64,000 bases of DNA from Aurantiacibacter sediminis (GTDB taxonomy: Bacteria; Pseudomonadota; Alphaproteobacteria; Sphingomonadales; Sphingomonadaceae): positions 62,001 to 126,000 of the forward strand of contig NZ_JAEANY010000001.1 in assembly GCF_016019885.1 (NCBI RefSeq), in the 5' to 3' direction. A program made the translations under genes and the position numbers. Positions 8,705-17,150 of this stretch are shown in pieces (the first letter of the stretch is position 1; every line of letters begins with the position of its first letter). The notes beneath the pieces are model-generated. The model had not been told where the DNA came from and made no database searches. It saw only the letters and a program-made list of their open reading frames with translations.

Positions 8705-9813
8705 GATAGTGTTGGTTTTTGCCCGCGCGCAGCAGTGAAAAGATCGACCACCGCGCGCGGCGCGAAGGCGAGGCCCGCAAGGTAGATTGGGAGGGTCAAT
8801 TGCACCCAATAGAAATTCTCCGGCCGGGCGAATAGCGCCATCGCGGTGAAGAAGCCGGTGAACCAGATCGCCGCGAAAAGCCCCATGGTGCGGCCAAGCC
8901 CGATCCAGCCCAACAGCGGAAGGATCGCCAGCGGCACCGCCAGCCACAGCGGGAACAGCAGGAGGACAGTCAGTCTGGATAGCGCCGTCAGCGGCAGGAT
9001 CGGTCCGGCAAGGGCATTCCACCCTTGCGAGGCGACATCGCCCGGCAGGCGCTGCGCCTCGACACCCAGATAATGCAGATACATGCCGACGCCGAAAAGG
9101 GCGAGCAGCAGGCCGATACCGACCGCTTCGCTCCAGCGCCTCTGTAACAGCGCAAAGGCGAGCCAGAGAAATACGAAAGGTGCGGCAAGTTCGCGCACCG
9201 CGAGGGCCATGCCTGCCAGCAAGAGCGCGGGCCACCAGCGATGCGGGCGGTACGAAGCAAAGGCGAGCGATAGGAGCAGGCCGGCGACGATTTCGTGGAT
9301 CAAATAGGCTTCGGGAATAATTACCCCGGCGCCGCCAAACAGCATCGCGATCCCTGCGCCCGCCCGTTCTACGGGCAGAACCTGACCTTTCAGCCGCGCC
9401 ATGAACAGGAGGATGGCGATAGGCAGCAAAGCTTTCAGCGTCAGGCTGACTGCCTGTGTCCCAATAGTCGCATGGAGTATCGCAAGCGTTGGCGGGCGAA
9501 CGGTGACGAAGGGGCGCGTCGGATAATTGCCGCTGCGCTGCTCATCCATCGCGGCGGTATAATAATCCTCCCCTGCAATCACCCGATCCGAAATGCGGCT
9601 GTAAAGCGCGAGGTCGCCATCACCCTCCTCCAGCTCAACCTGCTCGGTTGCGGGTCCCTGATGGGCTCCGCTGCTCATATTGGGAGCGAGAACCGCCCAC
9701 ACCATCAACGCGCCGAGCAAGAGACACAGGAATGCAGCCGCCGCGCGTGGCAAATGGCGCAGCGGTCGGTCCAGACCGTCCCACCAGCCAATCGGATCGC
9801 GCGCAATGCTCAT
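8701..9813 (-). CDS. Polytopic membrane protein, possible GT-C-fold glycosyltransferase (paralog 1)
   Basis: 370 residues if it starts at the ATG giving MSIARDPIGWWDGLDRP; the frame extends 19 codons further. One N-terminal helix (about 25-45) is followed by a soluble loop of about 65 residues and then eight or so membrane helices. The loop holds LYSRISDRVIAGEDYYTAAMD and RPFVTVRPPTLA, a layout like the first outside loop of GT-C/DUF2029-type transferases (tyrosine, small helix, G-x-x-YY, then R-P-P before the next helix). It is a paralog of the neighbour upstream at 9846-10976. Substrate unknown; the GT-C idea is inference from topology, not from a proven catalytic residue. Confidence 0.6.
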   Translation of the reverse strand: MSIARDPIGWWDGLDRPLRHLPRAAAAFLCLLLGALMVWAVLAPNMSSGAHQGPATEQVELEEGDGDLALYSRISDRVIAGEDYYTAAMDEQRSGNYPTRPFVTVRPPTLAILHATIGTQAVSLTLKALLPIAILLFMARLKGQVLPVERAGAGIAMLFGGAGVIIPEAYLIHEIVAGLLLSLAFASYRPHRWWPALLLAGMALAVRELAAPFVFLWLAFALLQRRWSEAVGIGLLLALFGVGMYLHYLGVEAQRLPGDVASQGWNALAGPILPLTALSRLTVLLLFPLWLAVPLAILPLLGWIGLGRTMGLFAAIWFTGFFTAMALFARPENFYWVQLTLPIYLAGLAFAPRAVVDLFTAARGQKPTLS

Positions 9814-9845
9814 GGTATCGACTGTGAACCGGGAAGCTTGCCGCC

Positions 9846-10976
9846 TCAATGTCCGCGCGCCGAATTCCACAGGCTAGAAAACGCACGCGGCACCATGGCG
9901 AGGCCGACGAACCACACCGGCATTACGATCAGCGCCCAGTAGAAGTTGTTGTCACGCCCGGCGATCATGAACAGCACGCCGTAGCCGAGGCACAGCAGGA
10001 AACCGGTCAGTCCGAACCAGCTGCGCCAGCCCGCCCAGCCGAGCAGCGGCAGCAGCGCTAACGGTGCGGCGATAAAAGGCGGCAGGAGATAAAGCGGACT
10101 GGAGAGCACGATATTGGCCGTCCACCCGCCAAGACCGCGCAGGGACAACCAGCCGGGCGATGCGGGGTCTGCCTGGGTGGTGACAGCGCCGACCGCGAGC
10201 AGATGCATGGTCAGCGCCGCGCCGAACACAAGCACCAGCGCGCCCCACGCGGCGGCCTCCGCCCGTTTGCCGCGCGTCAGGGCGATGGCGCCCATAAGCA
10301 GGATGAAAGGCAGGGCCAGTTCGCGGATAAACACCGCAAGCGCTGCGGCGAGCACTGCCCAGATCCATCGCTCTGGCCGGTACAGCCCGATCGAGAGCGC
10401 AATCAGCATGCCTGCCCAGACTTCATGCAGGGCAAGATATTGCGGCTTCAATCCGCTGACCGATCCGATCACCAGCAACAGAAGCAGATAGCGAAGACGC
10501 CCCGGCCCGCCCTGCACATCGCGCAGACGGAAATGCCAAGCCGTAACCGTTGCGATACCCAGAATTATGGCGAGAACGATCAGCCCGCCCTGCCCGACAA
10601 ACGCGGTAATGTGCGCGAGCGTTGGCAGGCGCACCGCTAACCCCGGGCGCACCGGAAAGTCGCGCGCGCGCTGTTCCTCGACCGCCACTTCATAATAGTT
10701 TTCGCCAGCAGCAACGCGCTCGGCGATACGGTCGTAAAGCTGCAGATCGGTGTCGCGAGGGACTTCGCCCTGCACATCCTCGGCGCGCTCTTCCTTCAGC
10801 TCGACAGGAGTAGCATCGGCAGGGGCGGTTACATCCAGCCCTGCCTGCGTGTCCTGCGCAGTAATCGCCGCAGCGATCAGCACGGCAGCCACCAGCGCGA
10901 GCGCCAGCATCGCCGCACCCGGCGCCCAATGCGCAAACCTGTCCCACGGCTTGGACCGTGATCTTACCCTAGCCAC
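9846..10976 (-). CDS. Polytopic membrane protein, possible GT-C-fold glycosyltransferase (paralog 2)
   Basis: 376 residues. Same architecture as the downstream gene: one N-terminal helix (about 18-38), a loop of about 75 residues with LQLYDRIAERVAAGENYYEVA, EEQRARDFPVRPGLAVRLP and then eight or so membrane helices, ending in a conserved FYWALIVMPVWFVGLAMVPRA that matches FYWVQLTLPIYLAGLAFAPRA in the paralog. Its start overlaps the end of ubiB by 13 bases, so it is translated from the ubi transcript. A tandem duplication with both copies kept suggests partner or divided roles. I cannot name a substrate. Confidence 0.6.
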   Translation of the reverse strand: MARVRSRSKPWDRFAHWAPGAAMLALALVAAVLIAAAITAQDTQAGLDVTAPADATPVELKEERAEDVQGEVPRDTDLQLYDRIAERVAAGENYYEVAVEEQRARDFPVRPGLAVRLPTLAHITAFVGQGGLIVLAIILGIATVTAWHFRLRDVQGGPGRLRYLLLLLVIGSVSGLKPQYLALHEVWAGMLIALSIGLYRPERWIWAVLAAALAVFIRELALPFILLMGAIALTRGKRAEAAAWGALVLVFGAALTMHLLAVGAVTTQADPASPGWLSLRGLGGWTANIVLSSPLYLLPPFIAAPLALLPLLGWAGWRSWFGLTGFLLCLGYGVLFMIAGRDNNFYWALIVMPVWFVGLAMVPRAFSSLWNSARGH

Positions 10977-12520
10977 CCTGCTTCAATGCCCCCGAACACC
11001 AATGCGCCTCCCACAAGCGCCGCCATAACATAGCCGATCCAGCCCCGACCCTGTTTCTCGCGCCGATCCCAGATAAGCTCCACTTCATCGAGCGGCGGCT
11101 GTTCAGGCGCGCCGCCCTTGGGCGGGAATTTCTCTTCCAGCCGGCGGATCAGCTGCGGCACGCGGAGTAATGTCTCGGTATCGTGGCGGATACGATCGGC
11201 AATCGCCGCTTCCGGGCCCAGTTCATCGCGCATCCAGCTGCGAACATAGGGCGCGGAAGTCTCCCACATATTGATCGACGGATCGAGCTGTGTCGCGATA
11301 CCCTCGACCATCACCATGGTCTTTTGCAGCAGCAGCAAGTGCGGCTGCGTCTGCATGTCGAAATCGCGGGTAATGGCAAACAGCCCGTCGAGCATTTGCC
11401 CTACCGAAAGCTCGCTCACCGGCTTGCCGCGCATCGGTTCTCCCACGGCGCGCAGCGCGGTCGCGAATTCGCCGACATCGTGATAGCTCGGCACATATTG
11501 CGCTTCGAAATGAATCTCGGCGACGCGTTTGTAATCGCCCGTGATGAGGCCGTAGAGGATTTCTGCCAGCCACTGCCGCGCCTGCGTATCGATCCGACCC
11601 ATTATCCCGAAATCGATGGCAACGATTGTGCCATCATCTTTCACGAACAGATTGCCCTGGTGCATGTCCGCGTGAAAGAAGCCGCCTGCAATCGCCTGTG
11701 TCAGGAAGGCAAGCACCAGCCGGTTGGCAAGTTCGGGCAAGTCATGGCCTGCCGCGATCAGCGCTTCGCGATTGGAGATCTTGACGCCATCGATCCACTC
11801 GATGGTCATCACCCGGCCATTGGTACGATCCCAGTCGATATCGGGGATGTGATAGCGCTCGATCCCGCGCATCGCCTCAGCCAGTTCCGAAGCCGAAGCC
11901 GCCTCGCGCCGCAAGTCGAGTTCGCGATTGGTCCAGCGTTTGAAATTGGCAATGGTCAGGCGCGGGCGCAGCCGAGATGCTTCCCCGCCGAGCGCCTCAA
12001 GATGCGCCGCAGCCCATTCATAGGTCGCGAGGTCCTCGGCGAATTTCTCACGAATGCCGGGACGCAGCACTTTGATCGCGACTTCGCGGCCTTCGGTGGT
12101 GATGCCCTTGTGCACCTGCGCGATGCTGGCGGCACCTACGGGATCAGGATCGACGTGGCTGAAGAGTTCTTTGAGCGGCCGCTCGAAACTCGCTTCGATA
12201 TGCCGCTTGATCTCTGCAAAGGGAACGGGCGGCAGATTGTCCTGCAGGCTGAGCAGATTATGCGCCGCTTCGTCGCCCACCAGATCGGGGCGCGTCGCCA
12301 GGGACTGCCCAAGCTTGATCGCCGCCGGTCCTACAGCACGGAATGCTCCGGCATAATCGGGCTCACGCGGCTGGATCGTGCCGAAACGGGCAATCCGCAC
12401 CAGCCGTTTGACCGGAGCAGGCGTGTTGGGATCGCGCTCGATCCCGCGCAGCGCGCCATGCCGCGCCAGCGTCCGGCCCCATTTGAGAAGCCGCCAGATA
12501 TGGGTCGAAGGCCGCGTCAC
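10964..12520 (-). CDS. ubiB: UbiB, protein-kinase-like factor for ubiquinone biosynthesis
   Basis: 518 residues. UbiB/ADCK proteins are atypical kinase-fold ATPases that support the ubiquinone biosynthesis complex at the inner membrane. The family-defining KxGQ segment is visible as AIKLGQSLATRPD, followed by SIAQVHKG (the alanine-rich loop region), VAIKVLRPG (nucleotide-site lysine), HADMHQGN (catalytic loop) and AIDFGIMG (metal-binding DFG). Two C-terminal hydrophobic helices (GYVMAALVGGALVFGG) anchor it. It is separated from ubiE, its pathway partner upstream, by a short repeat-bearing gap. Older literature calls it the 2-octaprenylphenol hydroxylase. Confidence 0.95.
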   Translation of the reverse strand: MTRPSTHIWRLLKWGRTLARHGALRGIERDPNTPAPVKRLVRIARFGTIQPREPDYAGAFRAVGPAAIKLGQSLATRPDLVGDEAAHNLLSLQDNLPPVPFAEIKRHIEASFERPLKELFSHVDPDPVGAASIAQVHKGITTEGREVAIKVLRPGIREKFAEDLATYEWAAAHLEALGGEASRLRPRLTIANFKRWTNRELDLRREAASASELAEAMRGIERYHIPDIDWDRTNGRVMTIEWIDGVKISNREALIAAGHDLPELANRLVLAFLTQAIAGGFFHADMHQGNLFVKDDGTIVAIDFGIMGRIDTQARQWLAEILYGLITGDYKRVAEIHFEAQYVPSYHDVGEFATALRAVGEPMRGKPVSELSVGQMLDGLFAITRDFDMQTQPHLLLLQKTMVMVEGIATQLDPSINMWETSAPYVRSWMRDELGPEAAIADRIRHDTETLLRVPQLIRRLEEKFPPKGGAPEQPPLDEVELIWDRREKQGRGWIGYVMAALVGGALVFGGIEAGWLG

Positions 12521-12523
12521 GCC

Positions 12524-12652
12524 AAATCATCCCTTCCCGCTTGCGGGAGGGGCAGCGAGACTTGGCAGCTTGCCTGCCTAGCCGCAGCGGGGTGGGCTCT
12601 GTCGAGCCCATGCCCACCCCTGACCCCTCCCGCAGGCGGGAGGGGAATCGTC
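12524..12652. repeat. Palindromic intergenic repeat between ubiE and ubiB
   Basis: A left arm around CCCGCTTGCGGGAGGGG and a right arm CCCCTCCCGCAGGCGGGAGG flank a GC-rich body (with a second internal pair GTGGGCTC..GAGCCCATGC). Each arm is itself palindromic and the two are inverted copies. It has the look of the short dispersed palindromes of sphingomonad genomes, and because it lies between two minus-strand genes it would fold in their mRNA. Confidence 0.7.
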
Positions 12653-12662
12653 TTGGCGCTGC

Positions 12663-13394
12663 TCACACTTTCCACCCCGAATGGATGTTCACCGCACCGC
12701 CAAGGATGCTTTCGACCTTGGTATGCGCAAAGCCCGCGCGCTGAATCATCGCTTCGAATTCGGGCGGCTTGGGAAAGCGGCGAATGCTTTCGGCGAGGTA
12801 GCGATAGCTGTCCTCATCATTGGCAATCGCCTTGCCGATCTGCGGCATCAGCCTGTGCGAATAGAGATCGTAGACTTCCTTGAAGCCGCTCCATTCGGTG
12901 TTGCTGAATTCCATGCAGAAGAAGCGCCCACCGAATTTCAGCACACGGTGCGCTTCGGCCAGCGCCTTGTCGATAAAGGTGACGTTCCGGATGCCAAAGA
13001 CGATGGTGTAGGCATCGAACTGGCGATCGGGATAGGTAAGCTCTTCGGCATTCTGGCAGGACCATGAAAGTCCATCGATACCGCGATCCATCGCCCGTTC
13101 GATCCCGACATCAAGCATGTCCTGATTGATATCGGCAACCACAACATCCGCGCCGCGCTCTGCCATGCGAAAAGCGATATCACCCGTGCCGCCAGCCATA
13201 TCGAGAATCGCCTCGCCCGGCTGCGGTTTTACGCGGCTGACGAATTTGTCCTTCCACAACCGATGCATCCCGCCCGACATGGCATCGTTCATGATGTCAT
13301 ATTTGGCAGCGACATTGGAAAAGACCCCGCCCACACGTGCAGTCTTCTCATCGGGCGCCACGTCTTCGTAGCCGAAAGATACCTTTTCACTCAT
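12663..13394 (-). CDS. ubiE: UbiE, ubiquinone/menaquinone C-methyltransferase
   Basis: 243 residues, SAM-dependent methyltransferase acting on the demethoxy/demethyl benzoquinol ring in ubiquinone synthesis (COQ5 family). The N-terminus SFGYEDVAPDEKTARVGGVF is typical, then VAAKYDIMNDAMSGGMHRLWK, the SAM motif LDMAGGTGDIAFRMAERGA and the family signature GIRNVTFIDKAL. The C-terminus ILGGAVNIHSGWKV is also diagnostic. It is divergent from mutM, 56 bases apart, and precedes ubiB, matching the common ubiE-ubiB arrangement (without ubiJ, as in alphaproteobacteria). Confidence 0.96.
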   Translation of the reverse strand: MSEKVSFGYEDVAPDEKTARVGGVFSNVAAKYDIMNDAMSGGMHRLWKDKFVSRVKPQPGEAILDMAGGTGDIAFRMAERGADVVVADINQDMLDVGIERAMDRGIDGLSWSCQNAEELTYPDRQFDAYTIVFGIRNVTFIDKALAEAHRVLKFGGRFFCMEFSNTEWSGFKEVYDLYSHRLMPQIGKAIANDEDSYRYLAESIRRFPKPPEFEAMIQRAGFAHTKVESILGGAVNIHSGWKV

Positions 13395-13450
13395 GGCCGC
13401 TCACTTAGGGGCAATTGTGCCTCGCGCAAAGGGTGTTAAAGGCTGTAGCC

Positions 13451-14266
13451 ATGCCGGAATTGCCCGAAGTCGAGACAACCGTGCGCGGATTGGCGCGTTT
13501 CATGGATGGCGAGCGGATCACGCGCGTCCAGCTCAATCGCCCGGACATGCGCTTTCCATTCCCGCAGGGTCTGGTGCAATCACTCACCGGCGCGCGAGTG
13601 AGCAGCCTTGGCCGCCGTGCCAAATATGGCCTTATTCATACCGACCGGGACAGCACGCTGATCTTCCACCTCGGCATGAGCGGCCGCTGGCGGATCGATC
13701 CCGAAGACGACGAGAAGCACGATCACCTTGTTATAGAGACCGCGCGCAATCGCTTCGCGCTCAATGATCCGCGACGCTTCGGCTATGTCGATCTCGTCGA
13801 TACGCCAGCCCTCCAGCAATGGCCTGCCTTTGCCGCCATGGGTCCGGAGCCGCTGAGCGATGATTTGACAGTCGAGCATCTGCGCGCGGCTATCAGTGGC
13901 CGGAAACAGGCGATCAAGCTGCTGTTGCTGGATCAGCACGTGGTGGCAGGGCTCGGCAATATATATGTGTGCGAAGCGCTGTTCCGTGCCGGTATCAATC
14001 CGTGCAAGGCAGGCGGGCGAGTATACAGGCCGGCATTGGAAAAGCTGGTTCCCGCGATCAGGGATGTGCTGACCCAGTCGATTACCGATGGCGGCTCCAC
14101 CTTGCGCGACTATGCCCGCCCCGATGGCGAGCTCGGCTACTTTGCCACGCGCTTTCAGGTTTACGGCCGTGAAGGCGAGCCGTGTGTGCGCGGCGACGGC
14201 GGGATCATCAGGCGGGTCGTGCAAGGCGGGCGCAGCACATGGTATTGTCCTGTTTGTCAGGTTTAG
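13451..14266 (+). CDS. mutM: Formamidopyrimidine-DNA glycosylase (Fpg/MutM)
   Basis: 271 residues, a base-excision enzyme removing 8-oxoguanine and formamidopyrimidines with beta/delta-lyase activity. The start is fixed by the catalytic N-terminus MPELPEVET (Pro2, Glu3 after Met removal). The H2TH domain carries GNIYVCEALFRAGINP. The C-terminal zinc finger reads EPCVRGDGGIIRR...RSTWYCPVCQV: the last CxxC pair is intact, but the first pair has a single Cys, its partner replaced by Gly or Asp. Whether zinc is still held is open. Divergent from ubiE. Confidence 0.95.
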   Translation: MPELPEVETTVRGLARFMDGERITRVQLNRPDMRFPFPQGLVQSLTGARVSSLGRRAKYGLIHTDRDSTLIFHLGMSGRWRIDPEDDEKHDHLVIETARNRFALNDPRRFGYVDLVDTPALQQWPAFAAMGPEPLSDDLTVEHLRAAISGRKQAIKLLLLDQHVVAGLGNIYVCEALFRAGINPCKAGGRVYRPALEKLVPAIRDVLTQSITDGGSTLRDYARPDGELGYFATRFQVYGREGEPCVRGDGGIIRRVVQGGRSTWYCPVCQV

Positions 14267-14320
14267 CCTCATGATCGCCCATCCGGGCGATCGTCCTCGG
14301 TAATTATTTGTCTCATGCGG

Positions 14321-14560
14321 CCACATCCGTGGCCGCGTCCTCGGTGCTATTCGCTCCGGCGGGCTTCGTCCGCCTGCGCGGCACCTGCGGGCTTCGCGGT
14401 TGCTCGCTGTCGCCCGCCTGCGGCCAGCGAGACCAGCGCTCCAGTGTATCGGTGTTGCGGAGCTCGCTCGGCGACCAGCCGAGGGCAAGGCCGAACGGCC
14501 ACCCGCAGCGGGCGCGTAGCGAAGCGGAGCGCGTCTAGCGAGGACGAAAGCGCGGATGCG
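14321..14560. repeat. Inverted-repeat intergenic element, copy A
   Basis: The left end (ACATCCGTGGCCGCGTCCTC followed by GGTGCTATTCGCTCC) and the reverse complement of the right end (CGCATCCGCGCTTTCGTCCT) are imperfect inverted copies. The left module is shared almost base for base with the element at 29892-30116 (GTGCTATTCGCTCC, CTTCGT, TGCGCGGCAC, TGCGGG). No transposase is present, so it is either a non-autonomous mobile element or a dispersed structural repeat. Confidence 0.65.
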
Positions 14561-14649
14561 CTTTCGAAAAGCAAACCACACTCCCCGGATGGGCGTGCGG
14601 AGAATATCGACCCAACTCAACACTTGCGTTTTTCGGACTGCGACACTAA

Positions 14650-14674
14650 ATGCCGCGCCGATGCGGCGCTTTTT
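14650..14674 (+). terminator. Terminator-like hairpin upstream of rpsT
   Basis: GCGCCG-ATG-CGGCGC perfect stem with a three-base loop and five T. It can end read-through from mutM and the repeat, or act as an attenuator if rpsT is transcribed from farther upstream. Confidence 0.7.
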
Positions 14675-14745
14675 GCGCCCTTTTACCGATTCTAACGAGA
14701 CAATGGACCGGCCGTTCGCGGACGGCTGAGATACAGGATTTATAC

Positions 14746-15006
14746 ATGGCCAACACGCCGCAAGCCAAGAAGCGCATTCGTCGCAACAATAACCGCGCCG
14801 AGATCAACGGTGCCCGTAAGAGCCGCATCCGCGGTTTCGTGAAGAAGGTCGAAACGGCCGTCTCCGAAGGCGACAAGAAGTCGGCTGAAGAAGCACTGCG
14901 TGCTGCGCAGCCCGAGATCGCTCGCGGTGTTGCGCGCGGCGTGATGCACAAGAACACGGCCGCTCGCAAAATGAGCCGCCTTTCGAAGCGCGTCGCCGCT
15001 CTTTGA
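14746..15006 (+). CDS. rpsT: Small ribosomal subunit protein bS20
   Basis: 86 residues, very basic. bS20 binds 16S rRNA at the body of the small subunit. The sequence opens [19 protein letters not shown] and ends [18 protein letters not shown], both family signatures, and the length is standard. It has its own terminator and directly precedes dnaA, a linkage found widely in alphaproteobacteria. The ATG follows a weak AGGA-like ribosome site (ACAGGATTTATAC). Confidence 0.97.
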   Translation: MANTPQAKKRIRRNNNRAEINGARKSRIRGFVKKVETAVSEGDKKSAEEALRAAQPEIARGVARGVMHKNTAARKMSRLSKRVAAL

Positions 15007-15228
15007 TTCGCTGACACGGCAGCTGCGATTCGCACGCAGCCGGCGCGGCAAAACGGAACGAAATTAGAACGAGGCTCGGGGTTTTCCCGGGCCTCTTTTT
15101 TTGCGTTTGCGAACTGACCCGAGAGCGCTCGGTAAGAATCTAGGAATTCCCGCGATTCGCGAGACTGTCACAAAACTATCTTTTGGAATCAGTGATATAA
15201 ACGCAAGTCTGCGGCTTAGAGGCGAGTC
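15005..15228. promoter_or_regulatory. Cluster of six GANTC (CcrM) sites upstream of dnaA
   Basis: GANTC occurs at 15005-15009, 15027-15031, 15136-15140, 15154-15158, 15186-15190 and 15224-15228. CcrM methylates GANTC in alphaproteobacteria, and methylation state controls dnaA transcription in Caulobacter. By a simple base-composition estimate about one site would be expected in this length. The first site overlaps the rpsT stop. Confidence 0.5.
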
Positions 15229-15527
15229 AAGAACCTAAATTTTAATAAATTTGTCACCACACACTTGCCCCCCGGCGTGAGACGTTCATAACAGGGTTCT
15301 GGACGCGGCGCACTGCATCGCAGCCGGCAAATATTTAGTTATCGACGACAACAGTTCTGAAGCTCTCCAGCACGAGTTTCGGATCGGGGAAGTTGTGTCT
15401 GTGTCGCCGATGAGAGGGGGCAGCCTGCAAAGGCTCATAACCAAGGGACGGGGTTCACGAGATGATAAGAATGGGACCGCACAGCGGCCGTTCGGGCGCC
15501 AGAAAAAAAACAGCGGTTGAGGAAAAT
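15007..15527. other. Long dnaA upstream region
   Basis: About 520 bases without a gene. It holds the rpsT terminator, the GANTC cluster and an AT-rich patch (CTAAATTTTAATAAATTTG at 15235-15253) that stands out from the GC-rich surroundings. One weak DnaA-box-like TTATCGAC occurs near 15339. I see no cluster of DnaA boxes, so I do not call an origin here; alphaproteobacterial origins often lie elsewhere. Confidence 0.5.
15071..15102 (+). terminator. Intrinsic terminator of rpsT
   Basis: GAGGCTCGGG-GTTTT-CCCGGGCCTC followed by seven T; strong stem with one mismatch. Confidence 0.9.
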
Positions 15528-16931
15528 ATGGAAGATCACGAAGCAGTAGACCTGGCCGCCGATTGGGCAGACATCAGCCAGGGGCTTCGAAAGGATCTTG
15601 GTCACCAGCTTTTCACCCAGTGGATCAAGCCGATCCAGCTGGGCAAGATCGACAAAGAAAGCGGCACGCTGCAGCTTTTCCTGCCGACCGAATTTTCCGC
15701 AAACTGGGTACGCGATCGCTATCATGATCGCCTGTCGCTCGCGTGGAAGATCGCACGCGGCGAAGTGCGCCACGTCAAAATCGAAGTGCATCCGGGCCGC
15801 CGCAAGATTGCCGATTTCGATCTGCGTGGGGACGATGGCTTTGGCCACCGCGCCGCCAATGATGCGACATTGGCGATGGAATCGATCGGTGACGATGGCT
15901 TCACTAGCTCGGTCGGCCTCGACCCGAGCCAGACTTTTGCCGCTTTCGTGACCGGCAGCACCAATGTGCTTGCCAAGAATGCGGCAGAGCGCATGTCCAA
16001 GGCCGAAAAGCCGCAATTCAGCCCACTCTATCTGAAGGCCGCGACGGGCCAGGGCAAGACGCACCTGCTCCACGCCATCGGCCATTCTTACCTGCAGGCC
16101 TTTCCGCGCGCCCGCATTTTCTACTGTAGCGCCGAGCGCTTCATGGTCGAATTCGTGCAGGCGCTGAAATCGAACGCAATGATCGAATTCAAAGGCCGCT
16201 TGCGCGCTTTCGACCTGCTGCTGGTCGATGACATCCAGTTCATCATCGGCAAAGCCGCCGCGCAGGAAGAATTGCTTTACACGATCGATGCGTTGCTCGC
16301 CGAAGGCAAGCGACTGGTGTTCGCCGCCGACCGCGCACCGCAGGCGCTCGATGGGGTCGAACCGCGCCTGCTCAGCCGCCTCTCGATGGGTCTGGTCGCC
16401 GACATCCAGCCTGCCGATATCGAACTGCGCCGCGCGATCCTTGAATCGAAACTTACGCGTTTCGCGCCGCTGGAAGTGCCCGCCGATGTGATCGACTTCC
16501 TCGCTCGCACCGTGTCGCGCAATGTGCGAGAGCTGGTTGGCGGCCTCAACAAGCTGATCGCTTACGCCCAGCTTACGGGGCAGGAAGTCTCGCTCCAGCT
16601 CGCCGAAGAGCAGCTGACCGATATCCTGTCGGCCAATCGCCGCCGCATCACGATTGACGAAATCCAGCGCACCGTTTGCCAGTTCTATCGCATCGACCGC
16701 AGCGAGATGAGCAGCAAGCGCCGCGCACGCGCCGTGGTGCGTCCGCGCCAGGTGGCGATGTATCTGGCCAAAGTGCTGACCCCGCGCAGCTACCCTGAAA
16801 TCGGTCGCAAATTCGGTGGCCGCGATCACTCGACCGTGATCCACGCCGTGCGCCTGATCGAGGATCTGCGCGAGCGCGATGCCGATATGGATGGCGATGT
16901 GCGCAGCCTGCTGCGCCAGCTCGAAAGCTGA
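15528..16931 (+). CDS. dnaA: DnaA, chromosomal replication initiator
   Basis: 467 residues from the ATG that follows TTGAGGAAAAT, a good ribosome site; an in-frame ATG at 15462 lacks one. DnaA binds DnaA boxes, oligomerises with ATP and opens the origin. Domain I begins LAADWADISQGLRKDLGHQLF; the AAA+ domain has Walker A TGQGKTHLLHAIGHSYL (a slightly unusual ATG in place of GGVG before it), Walker B LLLVDDIQFI and the sensor region; domain IV ends with the DnaA signature GRKFGGRDHSTVIHAV. It follows rpsT and is the last large gene before a divergent-looking small-gene region. Confidence 0.96.
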   Translation: MEDHEAVDLAADWADISQGLRKDLGHQLFTQWIKPIQLGKIDKESGTLQLFLPTEFSANWVRDRYHDRLSLAWKIARGEVRHVKIEVHPGRRKIADFDLRGDDGFGHRAANDATLAMESIGDDGFTSSVGLDPSQTFAAFVTGSTNVLAKNAAERMSKAEKPQFSPLYLKAATGQGKTHLLHAIGHSYLQAFPRARIFYCSAERFMVEFVQALKSNAMIEFKGRLRAFDLLLVDDIQFIIGKAAAQEELLYTIDALLAEGKRLVFAADRAPQALDGVEPRLLSRLSMGLVADIQPADIELRRAILESKLTRFAPLEVPADVIDFLARTVSRNVRELVGGLNKLIAYAQLTGQEVSLQLAEEQLTDILSANRRRITIDEIQRTVCQFYRIDRSEMSSKRRARAVVRPRQVAMYLAKVLTPRSYPEIGRKFGGRDHSTVIHAVRLIEDLRERDADMDGDVRSLLRQLES

Positions 16932-17150
16932 AACGAGTTACCGGCGGCGCGGCCTGCCTGCGTCGCCGGACCACAGCCTATCCACCTGCAATCCACTGAC
17001 CTCGCACAGGGCTGTGCACAGCCTTGCGCACATGCGCGCCCGCCGGCGCTAACTACAGCCTTAAGTCGCAGGTTTTTCTTAGATAGTGTGCCCTGCCGCG
17101 TTGCGGCAACGCTTGGCCGTGGCGGGGCCGTAGATGTGGAACGCGGGCCC

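Larger units (their letters stand above)
14267..14745. other. Repeat-filled gap between mutM and rpsT
   Basis: This 479-base gap holds no credible gene; the open frames here come from GC-rich repeats. Its body is the inverted-repeat element at about 14321-14560 (see repeat entry). Just before rpsT there is a compact terminator hairpin (14650-14674) and a GANTC site at 14688-14692. A possible -35 TTGCGT with a poor -10 lies about 120 bases before rpsT; the true rpsT promoter is not clear from sequence. Confidence 0.6.

Noticed and set aside
16975-17025. DnaA-box-like CTATCCACC and the palindrome GGGCTGTGCACAGCC downstream of dnaA
   Set aside because: Only one near-match to TTATCCACA and no cluster. 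Not enough to call an origin, which in related alphaproteobacteria is often not beside dnaA.
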